Assembly (NCBI GenBank): GCA_022841325.1
Contig: JALHRS010000045.1
Location: forward strand, 1-46,720
Reading direction: 5' to 3'
DNA: 46,720 bases
Source of the DNA: Lysobacterales bacterium
Lineage (GTDB): Bacteria > Pseudomonadota > Gammaproteobacteria > Xanthomonadales > SZUA-5
A program made the position numbers and the translations under genes. Shown piece by piece: positions 33,118-42,533 of this stretch; the first letter of the stretch is position 1, and each line of letters begins with the position of its first letter. The notes under the pieces were generated by a model. The model saw only the letters and a program-made list of their open reading frames with translations. It did not search any database and was not told the DNA's origin.

Positions 33118-34344
33118 ATGATGCGGGCCAATGACTGTGACATTTTGATCGCTGGCGGCGGACTGGTGGGTCTGAGCCTGGCGCTGGCGCTCAGTGGCTC
33201 CGGGCTGCGGGTGCGGCTGGTGGATCAGGCGCCGGCAACCAGTGCCGAGCGACCTGCCGACGAACGCCACCTGGCCCTGAATGAGGTCAGCTGCCGAATC
33301 CTGACCCAGCTCGGGATATTGCCGACGCTTGGTGCCGCCGCGGCACCGATCCGAGCCATACACGTATCCAGTGCCGGTGAGTTCGGCGTGACTCACTGGT
33401 CTGCCGCCGAGAACGGGCGCGAGCGCTTCGGCGTCGTGGTGCCGGCGCGCCGCCTGCTGCAGGAACTGCAGCGCGCGGTGCTGGCCCGCAGCGATGTTGA
33501 ACTGGTCGCTCCGGCCTCGGTGCGGGACGTGCGGCCAGCTGCGGACAGTCTGAGTGCGCAGGTGGACGCCGGCGCGGCAGAGATGGATACCGTCAACGCG
33601 CGCCTGCTGGTCATCGCCGACGGTGCTGATTCGGCGCTGCGCACGGCGGCCGGTATCGGCGCGCAGCGTCACGACTACGAGCGCAGCGCCATCTGCTGCG
33701 CATTGACGCCCGAGCGTGATCATCAGGGCACTGCCTATGAACGCTTTACCCGCAGCGGGCCGGTGGCCCTGCTACCGCAGGCACAAGGCCGCTGCGGAGC
33801 CATCTTCGTGGTCGAAACGGCCAAGGCCGGGCGACTGATGGCGCTGCCTGACAGCGACTATCTGGCGGAGCTTCAGCAGGCCTTCGGCTATCGCCTGGGT
33901 CGATTGCGGGAGGCCGGATTGCGTGTCAGCTATCCGCTGCGACGCATGCTGGCCGAGCGCCTGGTCGCCCCGCGGCAGGTACTGATCGGCAATGCTGCGC
34001 AGGCGGTGCATCCGGTCGGCGCCCAGGGCTTCAATCTGGGTCTGCGCGATGCCGCGGCGCTGGCGCAGGCCTTGCTGGAGAGTCATCGCCAGGGCGCTGA
34101 TCCCGGAGCGCCCGCCTTGCTCGACCGTTATGCCGCCGCGCGCCAGGCCGATCGAGCCGCCACCACCGGACTCAGTCACGCGCTTGCTCTCGGCACCGCC
34201 ATGCGCGGCCCTGCGGCCGGCTGGTTGCGCAGTGTGGCCCTGATCGCTGCTGACCGGATCGAACCGCTGGCCGAGCATCTGCTGCTGGGCGGCATGGGCT
34301 ATCGGGGCAACACCCCGGCTCTGGCCAGGGGAGCGCATTCATGA
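33118..34344 (+). CDS. ubiH: Ubiquinone biosynthesis FAD monooxygenase UbiH
   Basis: It hydroxylates the aromatic ring of the ubiquinone precursor 2-polyprenyl-6-methoxyphenol, at the membrane. The protein has 408 residues. The FAD Rossmann motif is IAGGGLVGLSLALAL, the DG motif is VIADGADSALRT, and the second FAD motif is GNAAQAVHPVGAQGFNLG. The GNAAQ form is typical of UbiH, while UbiI-type proteins have GDAAH. Two ATG codons in a row (33118 and 33121) can start it. The stop overlaps the next gene as ATGA. pepP, often upstream of ubiH, is absent. Confidence 0.92.
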   Translation: MMRANDCDILIAGGGLVGLSLALALSGSGLRVRLVDQAPATSAERPADERHLALNEVSCRILTQLGILPTLGAAAAPIRAIHVSSAGEFGVTHWSAAENGRERFGVVVPARRLLQELQRAVLARSDVELVAPASVRDVRPAADSLSAQVDAGAAEMDTVNARLLVIADGADSALRTAAGIGAQRHDYERSAICCALTPERDHQGTAYERFTRSGPVALLPQAQGRCGAIFVVETAKAGRLMALPDSDYLAELQQAFGYRLGRLREAGLRVSYPLRRMLAERLVAPRQVLIGNAAQAVHPVGAQGFNLGLRDAAALAQALLESHRQGADPGAPALLDRYAAARQADRAATTGLSHALALGTAMRGPAAGWLRSVALIAADRIEPLAEHLLLGGMGYRGNTPALARGAHS

Positions 34345-35576
34345 GGACCGGTGCTCGCGACGCTCTGGATGTGCTGATCATCGGTGCCGGGATGGTCGGC
34401 GGCGCGGCGGCACTGGGATTAGCCAGGGCCGGGCTCAAGGTGGCTCTGGTGGAGCAACACCCGGTCAGCGCGCCGACCCCAGCTGAAGCGGTCGATGCGC
34501 GGGTGGTGGCCGTCGCCCCGCATTCGCAGCGGCTGCTGGATACGCTCGGCGTCTGGGCCGAGATCGCCGCGGTGCGCGCCTCGCCCTATTCCCATATGCA
34601 GGTGCAGGACGCGCTGGGCGCCGGCACGCTGGATTTTGACGCCGCCGACTATGGCTGGCCTTGCCTCGGTCATATCGTCGAGAACCGACTGATCGCCGGC
34701 ACGCTCTGGCATGCGCTGGAGCGCGAGCCGGGTATTCGTCTGCTGCTGGGCGATACCCTGGACCATTTCGAGATGAACGAGACCAGCGTGCGCGTCAGTC
34801 TGGCCAGTGGTGGCGAGCTGCGCGCACGGCTGCTGATCGGTGCCGATGGCGTCAACTCGCGGGTGCGTGATCAATTGCTGATCGGAACCTCCGGGGCACC
34901 GTATGGACAGAGCGGTCTGGTGGCCCAGATCCAGGCCGAGCAGCCCTCGCCGCAACTGGCCTGGCAGCGCTTCCTGCCTTCCGGGCCGCTGGCTTTCCTG
35001 CCTCTGAACGATGGCAGCTATTCGATGGTCTGGACCCTGCCTGCGGCGCGGGCACAGGAACTGATCGAGGTCTCCGCCGAGCAGTTCGAAGCCCAACTGC
35101 TGCGCGCCAGCAACAGCCGCTTTGGACGTCTGCGCCTGCTCACCGATCGCCAGGCTTTCCCGCTGCGGGTGCAGATCGCGCAGCGTTTTGTCGAGCAGCG
35201 CGCGATCCTGATGGGTGATGCGGCGCACGTGGTGCATCCGCTGGCCGGGCAGGGCGTGAATCTGGGCTTTGCCGATGTCAGCGCGTTGACCGCTGCGGTG
35301 GCGCAGGCGCAGTCGCGCGGACGGGCGCCGCTGGGCGCCACCGATCTGGCAAGGTGGGCACGCCAGCGCCGCAGCGAAGCCACCCTGGCGGCGCGCGCCT
35401 TTGATGGCTTGAACCGGCTCTACGGCATTTCCGAAGGGCCGATGGTGGCCGCCCGCGGCATTGGCCTGCGCCTGGTGGATCGGCTGACGCCGATCAAGCG
35501 CAAGCTCGCGGAGCAGGCGGCGGGCATACGCGCCGGGCTCGCCTACGGGAACAGCCGTATCACCAGCCCATCGTGA
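34341..35576 (+). CDS. ubiI: UbiI/VisC-type ubiquinone FAD monooxygenase
   Basis: The 411-residue paralogue of UbiH probably hydroxylates C5 of the ubiquinone ring. The FAD motifs are IIGAGMVGGAAALGLA, LIGADGVNSRVRDQL and GDAAHVVHPLAGQGVNLGF. The ATG overlaps the ubiH stop by four bases, so the two are coupled. Assignment to UbiI rather than UbiF rests on order and on motif likeness, and bacteria vary in which ring hydroxylases they keep. The 3' end overlaps the convergent nuclease gene by 34 bases. Confidence 0.85.
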   Translation: MRTGARDALDVLIIGAGMVGGAAALGLARAGLKVALVEQHPVSAPTPAEAVDARVVAVAPHSQRLLDTLGVWAEIAAVRASPYSHMQVQDALGAGTLDFDAADYGWPCLGHIVENRLIAGTLWHALEREPGIRLLLGDTLDHFEMNETSVRVSLASGGELRARLLIGADGVNSRVRDQLLIGTSGAPYGQSGLVAQIQAEQPSPQLAWQRFLPSGPLAFLPLNDGSYSMVWTLPAARAQELIEVSAEQFEAQLLRASNSRFGRLRLLTDRQAFPLRVQIAQRFVEQRAILMGDAAHVVHPLAGQGVNLGFADVSALTAAVAQAQSRGRAPLGATDLARWARQRRSEATLAARAFDGLNRLYGISEGPMVAARGIGLRLVDRLTPIKRKLAEQAAGIRAGLAYGNSRITSPS

Positions 35577-38443
35577 TCCGAGACCCTGAGCGGGCTCCAT
35601 TCGTTGGGACCTTCGAAGCCGCTGCGCAGCATGTCCTCGCCGTAGGTCAGCACATTGGCTGCGGTGCGCTCGAACAATAGCGGCGCATCGACATTGGCGC
35701 GGGCGTAGCTCAGGCCGACAAAGACGTTCTGTGCGGCTGTCGACAGCAGTGCGTGATCGATCAGCTGCACGGCGCGGCCGAAGAAATAGCTGTAGCGATC
35801 ATTGGCCGGCACCGAGTCGGCGGCATTGCTGAGATTGGGTTCGACGATGTCGGCCACCGGTGCCAGCAGGCTGTCCGGATTCGGGTCGCCGGCCAGTTTC
35901 GCGGTGCCACGGATGGTGCCGAGGGTATCGACATGGCCGTCAGTGAACTGGAAGGCGTTGTGGTCGCCGATGACCACCAGCGGCACCGTGGGATTGCTGG
36001 TCTGGAAGCTCTGGACCAAGGTGGCGATGGACTCCGATTGGGCCAGGCGCTTCTTGCACAAACGCTCGCCGGGTGCACCGGGTCTGCAGTCATTGATGCC
36101 GCTGAAGGAGCGGGTGTGATTGACGATCACCGAGAACGGCCGGTCGCCGACGCTGAACTGGCCGGTCAGCTGCAGCGGCGGACGGTCGTGCAGGCAGGAC
36201 GGCGGCACATCGAAGGTGAACGGCTCGGCCTTGGCCAGCTGGGTCACGGTGAAGCCGGGGTTGACCCGTCCGCTGCGCACCAGGAAGCCCGAATCGATGC
36301 CGCCGACATCACTGCCCTCGGACAGATAGGCGGTGTAGACGATGGCGGGATCGTCCAGCGCGATCTTGGCGACCAGGGTTTCCAGCACGCCCAGATTCTC
36401 GACCTCCTGCACGGCGACCACATCGGGCGCGCGCAGCACATTGCGGATATAGGCCGAGAACTTGCCCATGCGCCGGCTGTACTCGCCTTCCTCGGAGACT
36501 TCGCCACAGTTGCTGACGCTGGTGCAGGTGAAATTGCCAAAGCAGTTGAGCTGGGCCGGATTGTTGAAGTTGTTGTTCTGGTCGGTATCGAAGAAGCGCA
36601 GCATGTTGATCGAGCCGATGGTCAGATTGCCCGGTGTGGGCACGGCGACCGGGCGCGGCATCGGCGCGGCCTGCAGAATGGTCAGGCTGCTCGGCCAGAT
36701 CTCGAAGTCGCCGAAGTCATAGCCAATCACGCCCTCGGCGGCAAAGCGGGTGCCGCCGTAGAGCACGCGGTTGGGCAGGCCGAGCTTGTCCGGATCGAGC
36801 TCGAAAGTTTCGGGATTCAGATCCCACAGCGGAATCGTGGCGGCGATGCCGGCGTAGCCCGGCGTTTCCAGACCGGGCTCGCGCAGACCGCGGTCCGAAC
36901 CGGCCTGGATCACCGCCTCGGCGATCGGATCGGTGCCAAAGCGCTGATTGGGCGCGTTGACCACACCATTGCCGATGCTCACGCGCATGCCTTCGATGCA
37001 TTCGAAGTTGGCAAATTCGACATTGGCGTTGCTGTAGCACGAGGGCGTGGACAGCACCGGCGAGGGGAAGCTGGCATCCAGCACCACCGGTGGTGGCACG
37101 GCGCCGGTGCCGACGAAAGTCACCGTCGGCGAGCCACTGATCTGGGTGAACTCGAAGAACTCCTGCACCGTGCCGCTGACATTGACACGGTCGCCCACCG
37201 CCACGCCCGGGGCGCTGCCGGTGAACACGAAGATGCCGTTCGAGGTAGCCAGATTGTTGTCGTCGCGATTGGCGGGTGTCTGGATGAAGAAACCATTCGG
37301 TGCCAATGCGGTGACACTGTTGTCCAGCGTGGTGACGCTGCTGCCGACCACCGGCGAGCTCGTGCCGCTGCCCTGGATCTGGAAGATCTCCAGCGGATCA
37401 TCGTTGAGGATCAGACCGCGGCCGCTGGTATCGCCGGCAAAGGCATTGACCAGATCGGACAGCGTGACCGTGAAGTCCTCGTCGGATTCGCCAATCAGAT
37501 CGTGGTTGACCAGCACCTCGACCGTGGCGCCGGTCTGTCCGGCCGGGATCAGGACATCGTTGAGCGCAATGGCCACGAAATCATCGCCGCTGGTGGCACT
37601 GCCGCTGGCGCTGGTGGCGTCGAAGCGCACGCCGCCGGCGGGCGCCGGGGCGTCCAGCGTCACTGCGAACTGGAAGCTGGTGGTGCTGCCGGGGGTATTG
37701 CCCTCGGCCAGCGAGACATCGCCGATGCTGATGATCGGCAGACCGCCAAGTCCACTGCCGGTGACCAGCACATCATCCGGGCCCACCCATTCGTCGCTGC
37801 CGGCGGCGTTGGTGGTCATGATCCGCAGGATCACCAGCGGCTGATTGTTGGCCGCTGCCGGCAGGGTCACGTCTACCGGCGTGACCTTGGTCAGACTGGG
37901 GCCATCGCTGGCATCGGCCACGTAGGCGGCCGGAACATTGGTGTAGCTGCCGCTGCCGCCGACGCGGAAGTGCAGGGCGACCTGCTGCACCGAGTTGTCG
38001 GTGCCATCGTCGATGTCGCGCAGGTTGTAGCGCACGCGGATGTTCTCGCGATTCAGCGTGTTCAGATAGAACAGCAGGTGCGGGGCATCGGCGGTACCGC
38101 TGCCCTGCATGGCCACCACCGGGTCCGGCAGGCTGTCGAAATCGCCGACGCCGCCAGCGGTGCTGCCGGTGTTGCTGAGGTTGGCGATGACGTCAATGGC
38201 CGAGACCGTGGAATAGTCGAGCAACAGCGTCTGCGGGTCGACGCCGGTGGTGGTGCCGGTACTGATATCGCCGAGGTAACCGACCACGCCCGGAACCGCC
38301 GACCAGTCATCGTTGACCGTGATCGCCGCACCGGTCCAGGTCTGCGAATAAGGTGTGGCTTGGGCGCTGTCATTCGCCGATGCGCCGCCGGCAATGACGG
38401 TCAGGCCCGCGAACAGGGCGAGGGAAGCGGTTGCACGTTGCAT
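35543..38443 (-). CDS. Secreted ExeM/NucH-like endonuclease with Calx-beta domain
   Basis: The 966-residue protein has a signal peptide (1-23) and a beta-sandwich N-terminal part (about 28-230). A Calx-beta domain (about 237-350, SLAEGNTPG) and an OB-fold-like domain (about 353-465) follow. The C-terminal endonuclease/exonuclease/phosphatase domain is at about 605-966. Its catalytic motifs are VVAVQEVENLG, IVNHTRS, VIGDHNAF and RVSDHDGLVI. This order matches extracellular nucleases of the ExeM/NucH type, which degrade external DNA for nutrition or biofilm release. The ATG at 38443 is preferred over the GTG at 38473 because it starts the signal peptide directly. The C-terminus is coded opposite the end of ubiI. 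No sorting tag is seen. Confidence 0.9.
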   Translation of the reverse strand: MQRATASLALFAGLTVIAGGASANDSAQATPYSQTWTGAAITVNDDWSAVPGVVGYLGDISTGTTTGVDPQTLLLDYSTVSAIDVIANLSNTGSTAGGVGDFDSLPDPVVAMQGSGTADAPHLLFYLNTLNRENIRVRYNLRDIDDGTDNSVQQVALHFRVGGSGSYTNVPAAYVADASDGPSLTKVTPVDVTLPAAANNQPLVILRIMTTNAAGSDEWVGPDDVLVTGSGLGGLPIISIGDVSLAEGNTPGSTTSFQFAVTLDAPAPAGGVRFDATSASGSATSGDDFVAIALNDVLIPAGQTGATVEVLVNHDLIGESDEDFTVTLSDLVNAFAGDTSGRGLILNDDPLEIFQIQGSGTSSPVVGSSVTTLDNSVTALAPNGFFIQTPANRDDNNLATSNGIFVFTGSAPGVAVGDRVNVSGTVQEFFEFTQISGSPTVTFVGTGAVPPPVVLDASFPSPVLSTPSCYSNANVEFANFECIEGMRVSIGNGVVNAPNQRFGTDPIAEAVIQAGSDRGLREPGLETPGYAGIAATIPLWDLNPETFELDPDKLGLPNRVLYGGTRFAAEGVIGYDFGDFEIWPSSLTILQAAPMPRPVAVPTPGNLTIGSINMLRFFDTDQNNNFNNPAQLNCFGNFTCTSVSNCGEVSEEGEYSRRMGKFSAYIRNVLRAPDVVAVQEVENLGVLETLVAKIALDDPAIVYTAYLSEGSDVGGIDSGFLVRSGRVNPGFTVTQLAKAEPFTFDVPPSCLHDRPPLQLTGQFSVGDRPFSVIVNHTRSFSGINDCRPGAPGERLCKKRLAQSESIATLVQSFQTSNPTVPLVVIGDHNAFQFTDGHVDTLGTIRGTAKLAGDPNPDSLLAPVADIVEPNLSNAADSVPANDRYSYFFGRAVQLIDHALLSTAAQNVFVGLSYARANVDAPLLFERTAANVLTYGEDMLRSGFEGPNEWSPLRVSDHDGLVIRLFP

Positions 38444-38574
38444 CGGTCGGAATCCAGCGTCGATAATCCGCACAGCATAAACCCTGTCGGTGTCGGCGCA
38501 GTGACACGCTTTGTCGCCGACAGTGGCATGCTTCGCACCCCCCGGTCACGATGACCGCTGCCGCTGACCCGCCC

Positions 38575-39057
38575 ATGTCCAAGCTTGCCGACTTTCACCT
38601 GCCCGGGATTGATGGCTGGGAACTGCCGCTCGATCGCTTTGAAGGCGAGGTCGTGCTGATCGTCAATGTGGCCAGTCGCTGCGGGCTGACACCGCAGTAC
38701 GCCGCACTGGAAGCTCTGCACCGGCGCTTCAATGATCGCGGCTTCGAGGTGCTGGGCGTGCCCTGCAACCAGTTCGCCGGACAGGAGCCTGGCACCGAAG
38801 CCGAAATCCAGCAGTTCTGCACGCTGAACTACGACATCACCTTTCCGATGTCCGGCAAGGTCAAGGTCAACGGCGAGGAGCGTCATCCGCTGTACCAGTG
38901 GCTTGCCGGCGACGAAGCCAAGTTTCCCGGCAACATTTCCTGGAATTTCGAGAAGTTCCTGATTGGCCGTGACGGTCAGGTGGTGGCGCGATTCGCGCCC
39001 ACGATCAAGCCCGATGCGCCTGAGGTGGTGGCCGCGATCACCGCGGCGCTGGGCTGA
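38575..39057 (+). CDS. Glutathione peroxidase family peroxidase
   Basis: It reduces peroxides, in bacteria mostly with thioredoxin as donor. The 160-residue protein has the catalytic tetrad C36 (NVASRCGLT), Q70 (NQFAGQEPG), W122 and N123 (SWNFEKFLI). Cysteines at 64 and 81 are candidates for the resolving Cys. Catalysis uses Cys rather than selenocysteine. ATG codons occur at 38551 and 38575. The second starts MSKLADF, closer to the family. It is divergent from the nuclease gene, sharing a 131-base gap. Confidence 0.94.
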   Translation: MSKLADFHLPGIDGWELPLDRFEGEVVLIVNVASRCGLTPQYAALEALHRRFNDRGFEVLGVPCNQFAGQEPGTEAEIQQFCTLNYDITFPMSGKVKVNGEERHPLYQWLAGDEAKFPGNISWNFEKFLIGRDGQVVARFAPTIKPDAPEVVAAITAALG

Positions 39058-39173
39058 AGCCAGGCAGGTTCGTCCGGCCCCGACTTCGTCGCCTCAGGTC
39101 CAAGCCAGGGTTGCTGACGCTTCGGCTAAGCTATGCCGATGGCACTCCTCGCAGGCCGTCCGGGATCAGTCTT

Positions 39174-39590
39174 ATGCGCTCAGCCCTCAAGAATGTCGCC
39201 AGCGTCATCGTCGGATTCATCACCGCCAGCGTCATCATGATGCTGGTGGAGATGTTCAACGGGCATGTGCTGTACCCCGAGCTGAGCCAGGCGGCGCAGG
39301 GCATGACCGATCCTGAAGACATACGCGCACTGATGGCCTCGGTGCCGACGGGCGCCATGCTGGTGGTGCTGGGGGGTTGGTTTCTGGGCGCCGTCGCCGG
39401 CGGCTGGGTGACCGCACGCATCGCCGCGCCGGCTGGCTTGCGGCATGCGCTGATTCTGGCGGTGCTGCTGACGCTGGCCGGTATCGCCAACAATCTGATG
39501 TTGCCGCCACCGTTGTGGTTCTGGCTGGCCGGGATGCTGGTGCTGGGGCCGGCGGCGATGCTGGGCGGACGTCTGGCAGGGCGCGGATAG
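39174..39590 (+). CDS. Small membrane protein, function unknown
   Basis: The 138-residue protein has four predicted helices. They include VASVIVGFITASVIMMLVEM (about 8-27), the glycine-rich VVLGGWFLGAVAGG (about 64-77) and ILAVLLTLAGIANNLML. I do not recognise a named function. Glycine-rich small proteins of this layout are common in proteobacteria. The ATG at 39174 gives the most hydrophobic N-terminus, and there is no clear ribosome binding site. It lies 116 bases after the peroxidase gene. Confidence 0.7.
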   Translation: MRSALKNVASVIVGFITASVIMMLVEMFNGHVLYPELSQAAQGMTDPEDIRALMASVPTGAMLVVLGGWFLGAVAGGWVTARIAAPAGLRHALILAVLLTLAGIANNLMLPPPLWFWLAGMLVLGPAAMLGGRLAGRG

Positions 39591-39682
39591 CGCCATCGGT
39601 GACGATTGCCCGAAAGGGTCAACCAGACAATGACCGCTGCCAGACTGTTTCCTCGCCTGGCTCGCTGCGCGGTCGACCTGAG

Positions 39683-40327
39683 CTACGGTGGGGGCCCGAC
39701 GGTCTTGTGCTTGTACTCGCACAGATCCGCGATCGGGCATTCCGGGCACTTGGGCTTGCGGGCCACGCACACATAGCGCCCGTGCAGGATCAGCCAGTGA
39801 TGGCAATCGAGCTTGAATTCCGCTGGCACCAGGCGTTCCAGTCGGTCTTCCACCTCGCGCACGTTCTTGCCCGGGGCAATGCCGGTGCGGTTGCTGACCC
39901 GGAAGATATGGGTATCGACGGCAATGGTCGGCTGGCCGAAGGCCGTGTTCAGCACCACATTGGCGGTCTTGCGACCGACCCCCGGCAGCGCTTCCAGCGC
40001 CGCCCGATCCTGCGGCACTTCGCCACCATGCTGCTCGATCAGCATCCGGCACAGCTGAATCACATGGCGCGCCTTGCTGCGGAACAGGCCGATGGTGCGG
40101 ATGGTTTCGCACAGGCCCTCTTCGCCCAGGGCGAGCATGGCGGCTGGTGTCGGTGCCATCGGGAACAGGCGCCGGGTGGCCTTGTTGACACCCACATCGG
40201 TGGCCTGCGCCGACAGCACCACCGCCACCAGCAACTGGAAGGGCGTGGCGTATTCCAGTTCGGTGCGCGGCGCCGGATTGAGCTCGCGCAGGCGCCGGAA
40301 GATTTCGGTGCGTCTGGCCTTGTTCAT
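39683..40327 (-). CDS. nth: Endonuclease III
   Basis: This is a base-excision repair glycosylase and AP-lyase for oxidised pyrimidines. The protein has 214 residues, with the same key numbering as the E. coli enzyme. K120 is in the helix-hairpin-helix LPGVGRKTANVVLN, D138 is in VDTHIFRV, and the 4Fe-4S cluster ligands are C187, C194, C197 and C203. The ATG at 40327 is chosen because the in-frame extension to 40378 comes from a dispersed repeat. The gene is convergent with the membrane-protein gene at 39174 and stands alone on its strand here. Confidence 0.98.
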   Translation of the reverse strand: MNKARRTEIFRRLRELNPAPRTELEYATPFQLLVAVVLSAQATDVGVNKATRRLFPMAPTPAAMLALGEEGLCETIRTIGLFRSKARHVIQLCRMLIEQHGGEVPQDRAALEALPGVGRKTANVVLNTAFGQPTIAVDTHIFRVSNRTGIAPGKNVREVEDRLERLVPAEFKLDCHHWLILHGRYVCVARKPKCPECPIADLCEYKHKTVGPPP

Positions 40328-40752
40328 GCCGATGATCTGTTCCTTGAGAGCCACCTGTTCCGCCCCGAAACTCCCCACGGGCCATGAGCTGTAGGTTGGG
40401 CTAAGCGCAGCGTGCCCAACAATAACCGCCGGTGTTGGGCACGCTGCGCTTAGCCCAACCTACATCGTCTACCACTAATCAACACATTACGACATGGGCT
40501 CATGGAGAGTTCTCTGCAGGGACCGACCGTACCCTTGTTTGCCCGACAGGCCCCACGGCCCGGATGTTGGTCCGCAAAGTACGCAAAGGACGCGAAGAAG
40601 GCAAAGCCCGCCATGGTAATGGTGTCTGTTGCTGCCAACTCCGGCACCTGTTTTCCTTTGCGCCCATTGCGCAAGAAATGCTTGTCTGCGCGGGCGAATT
40701 CGCCTCGGAAGCCGCTCGCTGGTAGTCTCCGCAGGCTCGTCGGAGACCTGCG
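40328..40752. other. Repeat-filled divergent gap between nth and the DUF350 gene
   Basis: This 425-base gap contains a 45-base dispersed unit (about 40340-40385), a 73-base GTAG palindrome (40391-40463) and a cacattacgacatgggctca unit (about 40484). A decayed purine-rich element with inverted parts lies at about 40571-40680. No gene is seen. The nth promoter must lie within or beyond the repeats. Confidence 0.8.
40391..40463. repeat. GTAG-type REP pair, GTAGGTTGGGCTAAGCG family
   Basis: Perfect 31-base arms (40391-40421 and 40433-40463) face each other over an 11-base spacer. Each outer end is GTAGG. A single arm of the same family is at 28014-28043. Folded as RNA it makes a very stable hairpin. 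Confidence 0.95.
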
Positions 40753-41157
40753 ATGATGTCCAATTACCTGAGCAGCCTGCCGCAGTTTGCCGTCTTCCTT
40801 GCAGCCGGCTTCCTGCTTCTGGCCCTGTTCTGGACCCTCTACACCTTTGTCACGCCGCATGACGAACTGGCCCTGATTCGCGCCGGCAATGTCAGCGCGG
40901 CGATCATGATGGCCGGCGCCATGCTGGGTTTCGCGCTGCCCGTGGCCGTGGCCATGGCCCGCAGCGAGGATCTGATGCAACTGGCGCAATGGGGTAGTGT
41001 GGCCCTGCTGGTCCAGTTCTGCGCCTATGTGCTGCTGCGATTGATGCACCGCGGCCTGCATCAGGCCATCGAGCAGAATCAAGTTTCGGTGGCCCTGTGG
41101 GCTGCCACCCTGTCGCTCAGTGCCGGCATCATCAACGCTGGCGCCCAGCTTGCCTGA
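40753..41157 (+). CDS. DUF350 family membrane protein
   Basis: The 134-residue protein matches the DUF350 (UPF0719) family, with four transmembrane helices (about 11-33, 48-66, 75-98 and 112-132). Its two loops contain FVTPHDELALIRAGN and LHQAIEQNQVSVAL, the family signatures. The two halves look like an internal duplication. The function of the family is unknown. Two ATG codons in a row (40753 and 40756) can start it. The cyclophilin gene follows after 27 bases. Confidence 0.9.
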   Translation: MMSNYLSSLPQFAVFLAAGFLLLALFWTLYTFVTPHDELALIRAGNVSAAIMMAGAMLGFALPVAVAMARSEDLMQLAQWGSVALLVQFCAYVLLRLMHRGLHQAIEQNQVSVALWAATLSLSAGIINAGAQLA

Positions 41158-41184
41158 ATCCTTTCCTGAATCGTCGAGGTACCC

Positions 41185-41697
<513 letters not shown>

Positions 41698-41705
41698 GCC
41701 CGACC

Positions 41706-42275
41706 ATGTCCATCAAGAGCGACCACTGGATCCGGCGCATGGCCGAGCAGACCGGCATGATCGAGCCCTTTGCGCCGGAGCAGGTGCGGCTCGATCAGGC
41801 CGGTACCCGGCTGATTTCCTACGGCACGTCGAGCTACGGCTACGACGTGCGCTGCGCCGACGAGTTCAAGATCTTCACCAACATCAACTCGACCATCGTC
41901 GACCCGAAGAATTTCGACGAGCGCAGCTTCGTCGATTTCAAGGGGCCGGTGTGCATCATCCCGCCCAATTCCTTCTGTCTGGCGCGCACGGTGGAGTACT
42001 TCCGCATCCCCCGCAGCGTGCTCACGGTGTGTCTGGGCAAGAGCACCTACGCCCGCTGCGGCATCATTGTCAACGTGACCCCGCTGGAACCCGAGTGGGA
42101 GGGCCACGTGACGCTGGAGTTCTCCAACACCACGCCGCTGCCCGCGAAGATCTACGCCAACGAAGGCGTGGCCCAGATGCTGTTCTTCGAATCCGACGAA
42201 GTCTGCGCCACCAGCTACCGCGACCGCGGCGGCAAATACCAGGGCCAGCAGGGCGTGACGCTGCCGAAGACCTGA
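41706..42275 (+). CDS. dcd: dCTP deaminase
   Basis: It deaminates dCTP to dUTP, the main source of dUMP for thymidylate synthesis. The protein has 189 residues, slightly shorter than the E. coli enzyme (193). It shows [11 protein letters not shown], the [10 protein letters not shown] loop, and the catalytic Glu at position 138 in [10 protein letters not shown]. The [20 protein letters not shown] tail folds over the nucleotide. The ATG at 41706 is eight bases after ppiB. An inverted REP pair begins eight bases after the stop and may end transcription from both sides. Confidence 0.97.
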   Translation: MSIKSDHWIRRMAEQTGMIEPFAPEQVRLDQAGTRLISYGTSSYGYDVRCADEFKIFTNINSTIVDPKNFDERSFVDFKGPVCIIPPNSFCLARTVEYFRIPRSVLTVCLGKSTYARCGIIVNVTPLEPEWEGHVTLEFSNTTPLPAKIYANEGVAQMLFFESDEVCATSYRDRGGKYQGQQGVTLPKT

Positions 42276-42283
42276 GGCCCGCG

Positions 42284-42533
42284 GTAGGAGCGACCCTGCG
42301 TCGCGACCTGCTGGGGCCGCGAAAATCGCGCCCGGTCGCGGACTTAGCCAAAAAGCTCATCGCAGAGGACGCAGAGGAAAGGCAGAGAGAACGCGGAGAG
42401 AAGCCATCGAGAATTGCTTTTGCCTTTCTCCGCGTTCTCTGTGTTTCCTCTGCGTACTCTGCGTCCCGCTCTTGGCCTCAGCTCACCGCAGGTCCCGGTT
42501 TTCGCGGCGGTCGCGCCGCGAGGGCGCTTCTAC
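42284..42533. repeat. Nested GTAG REP pair with purine-rich inner arms
   Basis: The outer arms begin GTAGGAGCGACCCTGCGTCGC (42284) and end in the complementary GCGCTTCTAC (42533). Inside, a purine-rich arm (about 42360-42402, cgcagaggacgcagagga) faces a pyrimidine-rich arm (about 42424-42472, ttctccgcgttctctg), forming a second, long hairpin. The right outer arm is coded into the end of the aminotransferase gene and supplies its stop codon. A similar succession lies at 23262-23440. Confidence 0.9.

Noticed and set aside
38521..38527. CAGTGGC near the peroxidase start, the complement of the B12-box core
   Set aside because: It is an isolated 7-base match without the rest of a riboswitch, in a gap where chance matches are expected.
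35753..38554. A 933-codon open frame on the plus strand opposite the nuclease gene
   Set aside because: The minus strand encodes a full signal peptide, Calx-beta and EEP nuclease protein with catalytic motifs. The plus frame has no domain and arises from GC-rich codon bias.
40328..40378. N-terminal extension of nth
   Set aside because: The extra 17 codons lie in a dispersed repeat, and the shorter form keeps the E. coli residue numbering at all catalytic and cluster positions.
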